A DNA stretch of 64,000 nucleotides from Agromyces fucosus. GTDB lineage: Bacteria; Actinomycetota; Actinomycetes; Actinomycetales; Microbacteriaceae. The stretch covers positions 434,001 to 498,000 of the forward strand of contig NZ_SDPO01000003.1 of the NCBI RefSeq assembly GCF_004134865.1, given 5' to 3'. Below the pieces are notes generated by a model that searched no databases, was not told the DNA's origin, and saw only the letters and a program-made list of their open reading frames with translations. Shown here in pieces: positions 8,497 through 17,999 of the stretch; position 1 is the first letter of the stretch, and each line of letters starts with the position of its first letter. The translations under genes were made by a program, and so were the position numbers.

Positions 8497-11400
8497 CTAG
8501 ATGACGATGGACTTGTGCTCGACCAGTGCCGAGGACAGGGTTGCGTGAACCTTCTCCACGTAGGCGTCGACGTCGCCTTGTGTTTTCAATATCGCATTCG
8601 GGAGCGGCACCTTCACAGCCTCGGGCTCCAAAAGCACCCTCGCTCGATCGCGTGCTTCAGCGACGCGCGAAGGTAACGCGGCGAACAAGTCCTCCCACGA
8701 ACCAAGGGGACGGTGCACGAGCGATGTCAGAACCAGTTCGGTAGTGCCAAGGCCAGGCAACGGCGGAGCTATGAGCTTCTGTTCGCTGACGATGTTCGAT
8801 CTCTGGGCATCCGTGAGCTGGCTCCACGAGGCATCCGCCTGAAGCCCCGTCAGGGCATCGGCAACGGCCGCAGCGTAGAGCGCGTGCTGGGCCGACACCG
8901 AATCACGCAAGAGCTCCGTGGCCGTCGCGACGATCGGTGCGACGGGATCTGGTGAATCCAGGATGCCGCGATTGGCCGCGACCGCCTCCAGCTGGTCGCG
9001 AAGCTCCGCTGCGTCAGACGGCAACTGTGCGACTAGAGCCTCGGCAGCGCGGTAGCTCTTCAGGGCGTTGTCCTTCTGCCCAGCGCGCGTCCTTGCGTTT
9101 TGAGCGAGGTCCTTGAGCTGGGAGTCGTTGTGTGCCACGAACTGCACCAGTTCCGCACCCGACCTTGACTTGAGCTCGTCGATGAGCTCGGAGCTCATTG
9201 GCGCGGGCAATGGAGATTCACCCCCAGCCGAGCGCAGGAGTACGTCGAGCGACGAGCTGAGCACGCTGCACGCTGGTGCTTCTTCGTTCGGCGTGAAGCT
9301 GATTCCGAGGGCGGCGAGAACCCCTCGTGCTTTCAACCGCGTGGACATATCGAGCGTGACCGATTCCTTGCGGAAGACGGTCTTTCCGATGGACGTCGAC
9401 TTCAACTCGGACGCGGCGATATCCGCCCCGTTGAGCTGCGCATTGATGTTTCCCGCGAGCAGGAGGATCGCGATAGCGCCGTCGATCGCGTCGCGGGGCC
9501 AACCATGCGGCGGCGCCGTGAGCTTGGTCCGGATTTCGCTTCCCTGAGCACCATGGGCCGGGATCGTCGCAAGAATTTCCTTGCAGACGGCATTCTCTGC
9601 AGCTTCACCGATGTGTCCGACTGCGCCGAGAGCGTCCGGCTTTCCTGCAACCGCATGGGAGAGCACCAGATGCCATGAACTCGAGTCGGCGACGGAGAAC
9701 TTCGGGTAGAGGCGATCGAGTGACTTCTGAACGGCATTTTCGACAGCTTGTGTGAACCCCGTGCCGCTGACTGGAGTTCCTCCCGCCTGCCGCACGATAG
9801 CGTGCTTCGTTAGTTCATTTGACAGTCGCTTGATCGCTGCCTCTGCAGTTGTGACGATGGACTGAATCGCCTTCTTAGCCTCTTGGCCCTCATTGGTGGT
9901 GGGAGCTATCCGCTGTGCGATCGTGTCCGCCCCTCCGGCGCGGCTCGCCATTGCATCCGTGAGATCGTCGCCCGGGAGCTTCGGGATGAACACGTGGATG
10001 ACAGCGGAATCAGTCGGAGCTGCGGATGCGGTCGCTTGGTAGCCCGCCTCGCTTGTCTCCCAGCCCGTGCGCACCCAAACCGGGACGTCGCCGGAAATTG
10101 ATGGCGCATTGGTACCGAAATGAACAGTGATCGGACGAGGCGTCTTCGATGCGCCTTGCAAGAAGGTGCGAGGAATCAGTTGCTCTAGCTCTTTCCGCAC
10201 GAGGGTGTCCCGGTCGGTAGCGACACGCGCGAGGTCAGCTTTATACGCCGCGACGCGGTTCTTGTAGTCCTGGTTCCATTCCTGCCCGGTCTTTGACTGC
10301 AGGATGTACTCGCCGTCTACGAGACTGAGCTTGGATTCGCCGCGGAGCTCCTCGAGGATCGTCGGCACGATCTTTCGGAGTGCTTGACCAGAGGATGAAA
10401 GGTCATCGACAAGCAGGTCGGAGATGTGGTCGGGAGTTGCGCGGACGCCCGTATCAGCAAACCCCTCCCGCGAGAGGCGTGAGATGAGAAAGACCAGCGA
10501 CAGAATGCGACTGCGCAGCGGGCCATTGGCGCCGTTCCCCCGTTCGGCGGCGATTAGATCCCGTACCTCCCGCAGAAGGACTCCGGACATGATCATGCCG
10601 GGCTCCTGCTCTCCATACAAGAAGTCCGCTGCTACGACAGTGCCAATTTCGTCGTCGGCGATACTTCGCACGGCTTCGTGCACCATTCTGAGTTGGGAGC
10701 GCAACTGGCCGGCTGTTCCACCATGGTCGACTGCTTGCAGAGCCTTCTCCCAGAATCGACGGCGGCTGGGGAGTATCGGGTAGTCTGCCACGAGGTCGCT
10801 AGCGTCCCCAGCATGCGGTGCGATGGCGGCGCCGCCGAGTTCACGATCGATCTCGCCAACGTTCTTGTTCAGAACAACTTGCAACTCTGCTGTGCGGTCT
10901 GGGCGCTTCATCAGAACGACTTGCCGGACGACCTGATCGACGTCATTGTCGGACAGTTGTTGTCGTGCATTGAACCGGTCCGTGAGCTTCTGCAATGTCG
11001 GTGTCGCGCTGAGTGCGGATTGCCCGGTCGCGACGATGAACAGCAAGCCATCGAACCGAGTCTGGCAAGCCTCGATCAGACCCTGTACCTCGCCTGCCCG
11101 TGCCGCGTCGTCATTAAGAAATGCCTGCATTTCGTCGAGGACGATCAACGTTGCCGGGTATTTGCCATTTTTGTCGCTCGCGTACTGAAGAACCGCGTCG
11201 ACAAGCTCGAGCAGCGAAGGCAAGTCGACCGATTCTGTGTGCGGAAACTGATTCCACAGCTGATTGCGTGCCATATCCGGGCTCGCAGCCCACCCGGGTT
11301 TCGCCTCGAGGATTCCCTCAGCCAGTTCCGAGACGTGCATATTGCTCAAAACGAAGGTCCAGTCGAGATCCTGCTCGAGAACATACTCAAGCACGGTGTC

Positions 11401-11934
11401 ATGAATGCCTTCACGCACCATCCATAGGATGCACCGGGCCGCAGCGACATCGGTTGGAAGTCCGACGGCTCGAAGTAGAACGGTTGCAAATGCGACGTTG
11501 ACGCTTTGTGGCCCGTTCAGGAGACTTCCTGCTGCGGCAAGCCGCCCACCGTTCCGCTTGCCAATGGCATCGAGCTCGACCAAGAGGTCATTGATCTCGC
11601 CTAGATTCGATACGAGCCCTCGCGGCGTTGCCCCGTCCGGAAGCGGTTTATCGCTCCAGAGGTGTTCCAGGACTTTTACAAGGTGCGACTTACCGCTTCC
11701 ATAGAAGCCACTTACCCAAGCGGCCGTTTGCTGTGAGCCGACATGTTGGAGATACGCGTAAAGGATCTTGTTCAAGCCTTCGCGATACGCGCCATCGCAG
11801 ACAAAAGTCTTGAGCTCGTGACGGAGAGCTTGGATTCCAGCATCGTCGTCGCTAGCGTCCACCTTCGCGACGCCTAGGTTCGGGATGGTGCTCTCGCGGG
11901 GGTCATCAGCGAACAATTCCCAGTTCTTGGTCAT
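8497..11934 (-). CDS. brxC: BREX P-loop ATPase BrxC (PglY family)
   Basis: 1145 aa. Walker A GFYGSGKSHL is at residues 76-85 and Walker B IVLDEMQ at 264-270. The family opening NWELFADDP ... IPNLGVAKV is present. The long C-terminal part is helical without another recognised catalytic motif. BrxC is the large ATPase of BREX and is required for both host methylation and phage exclusion in systems studied so far. It starts 4 bases inside the end of brxB (ATGA overlap) and is followed after 11 bases by pglX. The length matches the family. Confidence 0.92.
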   Translation of the reverse strand: MTKNWELFADDPRESTIPNLGVAKVDASDDDAGIQALRHELKTFVCDGAYREGLNKILYAYLQHVGSQQTAAWVSGFYGSGKSHLVKVLEHLWSDKPLPDGATPRGLVSNLGEINDLLVELDAIGKRNGGRLAAAGSLLNGPQSVNVAFATVLLRAVGLPTDVAAARCILWMVREGIHDTVLEYVLEQDLDWTFVLSNMHVSELAEGILEAKPGWAASPDMARNQLWNQFPHTESVDLPSLLELVDAVLQYASDKNGKYPATLIVLDEMQAFLNDDAARAGEVQGLIEACQTRFDGLLFIVATGQSALSATPTLQKLTDRFNARQQLSDNDVDQVVRQVVLMKRPDRTAELQVVLNKNVGEIDRELGGAAIAPHAGDASDLVADYPILPSRRRFWEKALQAVDHGGTAGQLRSQLRMVHEAVRSIADDEIGTVVAADFLYGEQEPGMIMSGVLLREVRDLIAAERGNGANGPLRSRILSLVFLISRLSREGFADTGVRATPDHISDLLVDDLSSSGQALRKIVPTILEELRGESKLSLVDGEYILQSKTGQEWNQDYKNRVAAYKADLARVATDRDTLVRKELEQLIPRTFLQGASKTPRPITVHFGTNAPSISGDVPVWVRTGWETSEAGYQATASAAPTDSAVIHVFIPKLPGDDLTDAMASRAGGADTIAQRIAPTTNEGQEAKKAIQSIVTTAEAAIKRLSNELTKHAIVRQAGGTPVSGTGFTQAVENAVQKSLDRLYPKFSVADSSSWHLVLSHAVAGKPDALGAVGHIGEAAENAVCKEILATIPAHGAQGSEIRTKLTAPPHGWPRDAIDGAIAILLLAGNINAQLNGADIAASELKSTSIGKTVFRKESVTLDMSTRLKARGVLAALGISFTPNEEAPACSVLSSSLDVLLRSAGGESPLPAPMSSELIDELKSRSGAELVQFVAHNDSQLKDLAQNARTRAGQKDNALKSYRAAEALVAQLPSDAAELRDQLEAVAANRGILDSPDPVAPIVATATELLRDSVSAQHALYAAAVADALTGLQADASWSQLTDAQRSNIVSEQKLIAPPLPGLGTTELVLTSLVHRPLGSWEDLFAALPSRVAEARDRARVLLEPEAVKVPLPNAILKTQGDVDAYVEKVHATLSSALVEHKSIVI

Positions 11935-12485
11935 GCTTGGTCCTCGCTCGTGGTGATGGGAAGCGCAAGGTAGTTCCAGCCTTCGCGCGCTTCAAGGAGT
12001 CGGTAGTTGTTGTTGCGGTACTCGCCGGGGAAGAAGACAGCGAGGCGCCCGGCAACGTGAGGCGCGAGTTCGTTGAGAAGCCAGCTCGTCTCGGTGATTC
12101 CGAATAAGGATCCGGCCCCCAGGACGGCGACGACTCCGTTCGGGTCGTGCGCGTTCGTTGCTTGCTCACGGATACGGGTCACGAGCTGAGCGCGAAACTC
12201 TTGCAGCGCGGCAGTCGAGAGCACTTCGGGCTTTGCGAAGTAGCGGTTGGCGAAGGGGTGCTCACGGATCCAGCGCCCGGGCTCGTCGGTGATGTCTACG
12301 AGCTGCCACGACTTGGATGCCTTGTGCGTTGCATTCTCGAACGCCTGCACGCGAGCACGAAGTCGGCGTTCGTCCGTCGGCGGATAGACGATCATCCAGC
12401 ACCGTTGAGCCGGGGCGAGATTTGACGCCCATGGGTTGGCGACGTGCGTGCTGTAGTTGGCGATGAGATTGTCGAGATCCGTCAT
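11931..12485 (-). CDS. brxB: BREX protein BrxB (DUF1788)
   Basis: 184 aa. The C-terminal half has the DUF1788 pattern: AVLGAGSLFGITETSWLLNE (residues about 120-140), then FFPGEYRNNNYRLLEA ending in an aromatic-rich strand. The function is not known beyond being a conserved part of type 1-like BREX operons. It overlaps brxA upstream and brxC downstream, each by 4 bases, so the three are almost certainly translated from one message. Confidence 0.88.
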   Translation of the reverse strand: MTDLDNLIANYSTHVANPWASNLAPAQRCWMIVYPPTDERRLRARVQAFENATHKASKSWQLVDITDEPGRWIREHPFANRYFAKPEVLSTAALQEFRAQLVTRIREQATNAHDPNGVVAVLGAGSLFGITETSWLLNELAPHVAGRLAVFFPGEYRNNNYRLLEAREGWNYLALPITTSEDQA

Positions 12486-13249
12486 GTTCTCACTCCCGCC
12501 ATCGGGCGCAGGAGGTGGCGGAATCCGACCTCGACGACATTGCCTCCGGACTTGTATTCGAGGTAGCCCTTCCGAGCGCCTTCCAACGCGAGTGCCTCAC
12601 GTTCGCCTGTGGGAACATCGAGGAAATCCACCCAGAGCGTGTCAAGAAGCGGACGGCCGCGGAGGCCCTGCAAATGGCCGAGGAACATTGCGTAACTCAT
12701 CGACACCGGCGTCGCCGTGACCAGAACTCGTTCTTTATTCGTACGACCGACAAGATGGCCGGTTTGACTCCACGACGCAGCCGTATTGCGGCCGATCTTC
12801 TCCGTGCTCGGTCGGCTGTACCCGGGAAATGCGTTGCCGAGCGAATCCGCCATCATGCCGTTGGTGATGGTGTCTCCGGGTTTCGCCGTGAGGATCAGGG
12901 GAGATGTGGCACGGAAGGAGCTGTCCCGGGCGAGCACACTGAGGCCAGCCAGAAGTGGCTGCGCCAGCGGGTTCTCGACCCAGAGATCGCGAAGCGCGCG
13001 GAAGAGGATGCGATCCCGATCGAGCAGGTACATCTCGCGAAGGGCGCGGAACGTCCGCTTGCGACCTTCGAATGAGTCGCGTCCTAGGACGTTGAACTCG
13101 ACTGCCTGACGCTCGTAGTCGTCGAAGTTTGCGGAAGCGGGCAGCGATGAGAGAAGGGACTGTAACGTGGGAAGCAGCATCGAGCCGCTAGTGTTCGCGC
13201 CACCCGGTGAGGAACCCTCGATGATGTCGCGATCATCGAACTCCGTCAT
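12482..13249 (-). CDS. brxA: BREX protein BrxA (DUF1819-like)
   Basis: 255 aa. The match to DUF1819 is seen in EFNVLGRDSFEGRKRTFRAL (about 68-87), the segment RNTAASWSQTGHLVGRT near 155-175, and the ending GYLEYKSGGNVVEVGF. BrxA from other bacteria is a small winged-helix DNA-binding protein. It is the first gene of the BREX operon; GGACGGGAACGAT precedes the ATG. A 156-base gap separates it from the methyltransferase gene upstream, room for the operon promoter, although no clear -35/-10 pair stood out. The first 20 residues are poorly conserved in style, so a slightly later start is possible. Confidence 0.82.
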   Translation of the reverse strand: MTEFDDRDIIEGSSPGGANTSGSMLLPTLQSLLSSLPASANFDDYERQAVEFNVLGRDSFEGRKRTFRALREMYLLDRDRILFRALRDLWVENPLAQPLLAGLSVLARDSSFRATSPLILTAKPGDTITNGMMADSLGNAFPGYSRPSTEKIGRNTAASWSQTGHLVGRTNKERVLVTATPVSMSYAMFLGHLQGLRGRPLLDTLWVDFLDVPTGEREALALEGARKGYLEYKSGGNVVEVGFRHLLRPMAGVRT

Positions 13250-13405
13250 ATCGTTCCCGTCCTTGAGTGGTGGTGCGGCATTGTCGCCGCCAACGCGACC
13301 TCTCCATAATGGCCCGACTCACCGGCGATGAGTACAGGCACCGCCTGCTCGCCATCCCCTCTGGCGCCAGAACGCCGCCCCGCACAGCCTCATTGCGGTA
13401 GCGGG

Positions 13406-14479
13406 CTAGATGACGGCCGCTATGGATTCGGCGATCGCTCGTCCGAGCTGGATCGGTACGGCATTTCCGATCTGACGTGCGATAGCAGTCTTCGAACCCA
13501 CGAACTTGAAGTCGCATGGGAATCCCTGGAGGACCGCTGCCTCCAAATGCGTGATCGCGCGATTAGCGACGGGGTGAAGGTATCGACCCTTCTCTGGTTT
13601 GAAGAATTCTGTTCGAACAGTCACCGACGGCTTGTCCCAGTGAAGTCGGCCCATAACGTCTCCGGAACCGCTCGTGTGGGAGCGCCAGCAAGGTGCTTTC
13701 AACTTATCGGGGAGGTTGAAACGATTGCCGCCGACAGGTATCGCAGCGAACCGTTCGAGGGAGAGATCGGTGTAGTTGCGTCCGAAGTGGAGTTCGCGCC
13801 CCGCGTAGGGGCCGCTGAGGCGCTTCCCCTCGAAGGTGATAGATCGTTTGGCGAGACCGTTTGGATCGCTTGCGACGTGGGGAATTCCGGCGAATGCCTG
13901 TTGAACAGTTCTCGGATCTGAGCTGTGTGAAGGTTCGGGCCAGGCGGGCTTCGCAATGTCGTTCCGGTGACCGATCATCACTGCACGCTTTCGGGCTTGC
14001 GGTGCTCCGTAGTCCGCGGCATTCAGGATGCGCCAATCGATCGAATACTCATGAAACGCGGTGTCTTCTTGCAGCGTCGCTTGGAATTGGGCGAACTGTG
14101 GAGACTTCGCGAAGGCGGCTACGTTCTCAACAATGAAGACCTTGGGCCGCGTTCGTCGGATCGTTTCCGCGTACTGCTCCCACAAGAAGTTGCGCTCGTC
14201 CTCGATATCTTGTTTCCCGAGGGTCGAAAAGCCCTGGCACGGCGGACCGCCGATGATGAGATCAATCTCTTGTTTCCAGGCATCCGTCTCGAGCCAGTCC
14301 TGGATGCGACCGGCGAAGACGCGGGCGTTGGGGAAGTTCTGCGCGAACGTCGCGGCTGCCGCGACATCCATTTCGACCGCCTGCGCCGTGACGAATCGCT
14401 GCGACGCCTCGTGTACTCCTTGGCTGAACCCGCCGGCACCGGAGAAGAGGTCCAGAACGCGGATCGGATTCGCTGTCAC
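13406..14479 (-). CDS. DNA (cytosine-5-)-methyltransferase
   Basis: 357 aa from a GTG at 14479. All core C5-methyltransferase motifs are visible: I (DLFSGAGGFSQG, residues about 9-20), IV (GGPPCQGFS, catalytic Cys near 80), VI (FIVENVAAF near 115), VIII (YGAPQARKRAV near 163) and X (RQIGNAVP at the C-terminus). The reading frame extends 50 codons further upstream, but that part is low-complexity and would run into the divergent vsr gene, and an AGGA lies 9 bases before the GTG. It is paired head-to-head with vsr, as in Dcm/Vsr systems. No cognate restriction enzyme lies next to it; the HNH gene at 17318-17884 is a remote candidate. The recognition site cannot be read from sequence. Confidence 0.92.
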   Translation of the reverse strand: MTANPIRVLDLFSGAGGFSQGVHEASQRFVTAQAVEMDVAAAATFAQNFPNARVFAGRIQDWLETDAWKQEIDLIIGGPPCQGFSTLGKQDIEDERNFLWEQYAETIRRTRPKVFIVENVAAFAKSPQFAQFQATLQEDTAFHEYSIDWRILNAADYGAPQARKRAVMIGHRNDIAKPAWPEPSHSSDPRTVQQAFAGIPHVASDPNGLAKRSITFEGKRLSGPYAGRELHFGRNYTDLSLERFAAIPVGGNRFNLPDKLKAPCWRSHTSGSGDVMGRLHWDKPSVTVRTEFFKPEKGRYLHPVANRAITHLEAAVLQGFPCDFKFVGSKTAIARQIGNAVPIQLGRAIAESIAAVI

Positions 14480-14558
14480 GTCTTTGATCCTAGATGCGGC
14501 CGCCGACCTCGTAGGGCCGGCTCGCCGCGTCTTGTCGCCCCGGGGTAGCGTCAGGTAT

Positions 14559-14984
14559 GTGGGCGAATCGTCGTGGGCTTCATCGCACGGAGTTCGGCGC
14601 TCGATGCAGTCGAACAAAGGGCGCGACACCTCAATCGAGTTGCGCGTTCGGAGGATTCTCTTCGCTCGTGGATATCGCTATCGCGTGAATTTCCGACCGA
14701 TCCCATCACTTCGACGGACGGCGGATATTGCCTTCACGAGAGTGAGGCTTGCAGTCTTCATCGACGGCTGTTTTTGGCACGGGTGCCCGGAGCACTTCAT
14801 TCAGCCGAAGCTCAATTCGACGTATTGGGGGCCGAAGATCGCCCGCAACGTAGAACGAGACCGGGAAACCAATGAGGCCCTGATTCGCGCCGGGTGGCGG
14901 GTTGCTCGCTTTTGGGAGCATGAGCCGGTCGATCGGGTGGTTACGACAATTGAGTCATTGATTAGCGAGCCCATGCGCACATAG
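14559..14984 (+). CDS. vsr: Very-short-patch-repair endonuclease Vsr
   Basis: 141 aa from GTG 14559. It has the family opening SWASS..VRRSMQSNKGRDT and the catalytic core ADIAFTRVRLAVFIDGCFWH, followed by a GCPEH zinc-ligand segment (residues about 60-82). Vsr nicks T:G mismatches left by deamination of 5-methylcytosine, so it corrects the mutagenic side effect of the neighbouring methyltransferase. An ATG at 14604 is also possible, but the residues before it match the conserved N-terminus of actinobacterial Vsr, so the earlier GTG is preferred. The 79-base gap to the divergent methyltransferase gene must hold both promoters. Confidence 0.92.
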   Translation: MGESSWASSHGVRRSMQSNKGRDTSIELRVRRILFARGYRYRVNFRPIPSLRRTADIAFTRVRLAVFIDGCFWHGCPEHFIQPKLNSTYWGPKIARNVERDRETNEALIRAGWRVARFWEHEPVDRVVTTIESLISEPMRT

Positions 14985-15083
14985 CACGCGAATCCGATTC
15001 GGTGACCCTAACCAGCGCGCCGCGCGAGTAAGCGGCGGTTGCCCGAATACTCTGCGAGGAATGTCTCTCGAGGGGAATCGATC

Positions 15084-16721
15084 ATGGCGGAGTCCGAGCC
15101 TTTGGTGTTGAAATTTGATCCTCAGACGGTAGATCATCTGGGCGCAAAGATGTACTCCCATCTTCCAAATGCCGTCGCGGAGCTCATCGCCAATGCTTAC
15201 GACGCTGATGCTACGCACGCTCGTGTGATCATCGGCGCTGACGCAACAATCGAGATCCATGACGACGGCCATGGAATGTCTAGGTCAGACATTTCGGACA
15301 AGTATCTGCGTATCGGACGGAATCGCCGCCACACAACTGAGTCTTCGAGAACGGAGGGCGGACAGAGAGCTGTATCGGGAAAGAAGGGCCTCGGAAAACT
15401 CGCTCTCTTCGGAATTGGGAGGCATGTCACCGTTTCAACAACGCGAGCGGGATCTTCGGAACGCGTTGTGGTCGAACTCGACTATCTGGACATGATGGGC
15501 GCGAAGGGCGAGTACAACCCGATCGACTCCACGGTGGTCGCGGATCCGGTGCAACATGGGACGACAGTTCGGCTGGGCGACCTGAAGCGTACGACGCCCA
15601 TCGATGCGAAGGAGCTTGCAGTCAGTCTTTCTCGAATTTTTAACTACGTCGATGAGGACTTCCGAGTGACCGTGGTCGGGACGGATGGTCACGAGTACGA
15701 GTTGTCAGCAGACCTGCGGCTCAGCGCGGTGGATGTCGAGTTCAAGTGGTCTTTCCCTGACGCCTGGGCCGACGGCGACGAAATCGCGAACGAACAGGGG
15801 CTCTCCGGGACGATTGTTTCGTCTCATTCGCCACTGCGTCACGGGATGCGTGGAATCACCCTCTACGTGAATGGGCGCCTCGCAAACGAACCTGAATTCT
15901 TCGGCGCCTCGGAATCGAGTTACGCCTTCTCCTATCTGACGGGCTATCTCGACGTGGATTACCTGGACTCTATCGAGCCGGACGTCATCGCGACTGACCG
16001 GCGAGCGGTCGACTGGGAGACTCCCGAGACGGAGCGCCTCCGGATCCAGTTGCAGGCACTGATGGCACGCCTTGGCCAAGAGTGGCGCATCCGACGAGCT
16101 GCCGCCAAGCGAGCGAAAGTGGAGACAACGATAGGTGGGTCTACCGAGGCTTGGGTGTCGACCATCAAGGCAGAGGAGCAGTCGACTGTACGCGAGCTTG
16201 TCGCTGCAATTCAATCCGACGATGTCGACATGAGCGTTGTCCAGCAAGGGGACATCATTGCGCTGGTGAAGCGGGTGGCTCCGCCTCACGCCGAATACGT
16301 TTGGCGCCATCTGCACCCTGAAATCCAAGCCGTGACCCGGACATATTACGAGGAGGCGAACTACTATCTGGCGGTTCAGGAGGCAATGAAGCGTTACGTG
16401 AAGATTGCGCGCAACCGCTCAGGAGCGAATCAAGAATCAGACTTCAGCATGCTGGGCGCAGCCTTCGGGGACGCGGGGCTGTATCGCGTGTTTCGGTCGC
16501 TGGCCGCTCAACACGGGTTCTCAGAGCAGACCGAGAAGAATGTCGAGAATGGGCAGAAGCATATCTCGATGGGATTGGTCGCCGGATTTAGGAATCCGCT
16601 CGCGCACGAGGAGATCGAACTCCTCAATTCGTCTGGAGCGTTTACCAACGACGACTGCCTTGACGCGCTCAGCATAATTTCCCACCTGATGAGACGACTG
16701 GACGTGGGGCAGCTTGCCTGA
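15084..16721 (+). CDS. GHKL ATPase with C-terminal TIGR02391 (Ymh)-like domain
   Basis: 545 aa from ATG 15084, with AGGGG 8 bases upstream. The N-terminal 200 residues are a GHKL (Hsp90/MutL/MORC-type) ATPase: N-box AVAELIANAYDADAT, G1 box DDGHGMSR and lid GKKGLGKLALFG. The last 110 residues resemble the TIGR02391/Ymh domain common in defence islands and end with GLVAGFRNPLAHEE, an RX4H motif like that of HEPN RNases. The middle is helical. Its place beside Dcm/Vsr and BREX, together with the lower GC, suggests a defence role, perhaps an ATP-gated toxin. A MORC-like role in DNA handling is an alternative. No close characterised relative is known to me. Confidence 0.85.
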   Translation: MAESEPLVLKFDPQTVDHLGAKMYSHLPNAVAELIANAYDADATHARVIIGADATIEIHDDGHGMSRSDISDKYLRIGRNRRHTTESSRTEGGQRAVSGKKGLGKLALFGIGRHVTVSTTRAGSSERVVVELDYLDMMGAKGEYNPIDSTVVADPVQHGTTVRLGDLKRTTPIDAKELAVSLSRIFNYVDEDFRVTVVGTDGHEYELSADLRLSAVDVEFKWSFPDAWADGDEIANEQGLSGTIVSSHSPLRHGMRGITLYVNGRLANEPEFFGASESSYAFSYLTGYLDVDYLDSIEPDVIATDRRAVDWETPETERLRIQLQALMARLGQEWRIRRAAAKRAKVETTIGGSTEAWVSTIKAEEQSTVRELVAAIQSDDVDMSVVQQGDIIALVKRVAPPHAEYVWRHLHPEIQAVTRTYYEEANYYLAVQEAMKRYVKIARNRSGANQESDFSMLGAAFGDAGLYRVFRSLAAQHGFSEQTEKNVENGQKHISMGLVAGFRNPLAHEEIELLNSSGAFTNDDCLDALSIISHLMRRLDVGQLA

Positions 16722-17317
16722 CTAACCCGTGAGGCCATGTAGAGCATTGACAGTCGGAGTGGCTCGCGCCCCGCAAATTCGTCGAGTGTCTGCATTCGCA
16801 GGGTGACGGTGGCGGCGGTTGGCCACTAGCGGGGGGCTCGGTCCGTCTTAGCGGGTAGGCACGGTCACCTTTGCCTGACAGCGCCCACCGAAGCGATAGG
16901 CCGACCTGAATGGAGCAGCGGATGGCGGATCGAATTCCCCCTGCTCGTTGCACAAAGGGTCCTGCGGAGGTTGGTTACCTCAACTCAGCCCACGTGGATT
17001 TGCACCATAGTGTTCCCGGGACAATCGAACGTTGCCTCGGTTCAGGTTCTCTCGTGCCCGCAGGCTGGTTCGAGGAGGAACGCCGCAGCTGACAATGGGT
17101 TCGAGCTCGGTCAACTGAGAGAGAACGCGGACTCCGATATGGCGAGTACCTCGAAGGCTTGCGACGGCCAACAATGACAGGCAGGCCGGCTCGCCCGGTC
17201 TCGGTAAACGCCGTTGAGGCCTATGCCACGGCACGGTGCCCTATCAGAACGGGCATCGCGACACCGAGGATCGGAAGCTACCCGGCATCGACCGGTACAG
17301 CGACGGAGTCGCCCACG
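16722..17317. other. 596-base stretch with no recognisable gene
   Basis: It lies between the convergent GHKL and HNH genes. Short open frames on both strands (up to about 100 codons) have no family signature, poor starts and compositions that look like chance. No tRNA, inverted repeat or integrase remnant was recognised. It may be degraded island DNA. Confidence 0.5.
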
Positions 17318-17884
17318 TCAGAGGCTGGTGAGCTCGATCGTGCTGCCAGTGCTTGCGCCCGCAACACGTTCGCGGATCAATTCGACCGTAGCCTCGGCGT
17401 CCCGCAAGGTCTGCAGGATCGCAGCGTGGTTGCGCCAGTGCTGCGCCCACAACTCCTCGCCCACGACTGATCCGAAATCGATGCGGGTGGGTGTTTGCCA
17501 CTGTTCGTATGAGGCAAGGTGCTCCGCGCGTTCTGTCAGCCCCTTGATTCCGCGGGTTGCGGGCGACAGGCGAGCGGAACTGAACATCCACTCGCGCCAT
17601 GGCTTGTTGCCCTTGCTCTGATTGCACTTGCCGCAAGCGGGCACGAGGTTGTGTATCTCCGAGATATACCCGGTCGGTTGCTTATCCACGACAAGGGGGC
17701 GAAGGTGATCCCATTCGCTCGCCGTATCCCCGCAGTATGCGCATCTCACCGCATCATCCATTCCGAGGATCCGCAACGCCTCGTTGATCTGCTCGGCGGT
17801 GGGAGTCACGACTGGAATGATTCCGTTGACGAACGAGTTCGTGATGCTTGATGAGCGGCCCGTGATGCGGACCGGCTTCGGCAT
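17318..17884 (-). CDS. HNH endonuclease
   Basis: 188 aa from ATG 17884. The core is CAYCG ... EWDHLRPLV ... IHNLVPACGKCNQSKGNK: two CxxC zinc knuckles around a DH/N/N HNH active site (residues about 48-100). This arrangement is shared by many small restriction or homing-type nucleases. It is the last low-GC gene before the composition rises at about 18 kb and runs divergently from the DUF2868 gene. It could be the restriction partner of the C5 methyltransferase 2.8 kb away or an independent defence nuclease; nothing in the sequence decides. Confidence 0.85.
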   Translation of the reverse strand: MPKPVRITGRSSSITNSFVNGIIPVVTPTAEQINEALRILGMDDAVRCAYCGDTASEWDHLRPLVVDKQPTGYISEIHNLVPACGKCNQSKGNKPWREWMFSSARLSPATRGIKGLTERAEHLASYEQWQTPTRIDFGSVVGEELWAQHWRNHAAILQTLRDAEATVELIRERVAGASTGSTIELTSL

Positions 17885-17999
17885 GGCAAATCGGAACACT
17901 ACGGGGTCGGTCACAGGGATGAGCTTACGTTCACCGGCGATCCAAGAACTTCGGGCTCCTCCCGGACTGATGCCCATTGCCCGGCATAGACTCCGCAAC

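Noticed and set aside
14480..14629. 50-codon N-terminal extension of the C5 methyltransferase
   Set aside because: It is low-complexity, precedes motif I by far more than usual, and would overlap the start of the divergent vsr gene; the GTG at 14479 has an AGGA in front.
16722..17317. Small open frames in the gap between the GHKL and HNH genes
   Set aside because: None has family motifs, good starts or a composition like the neighbouring real genes.
17784..17999. Upstream extension of the DUF2868 gene
   Set aside because: It overlaps the HNH gene on the other strand and does not resemble DUF2868; ATG 18000 begins the family-like sequence.
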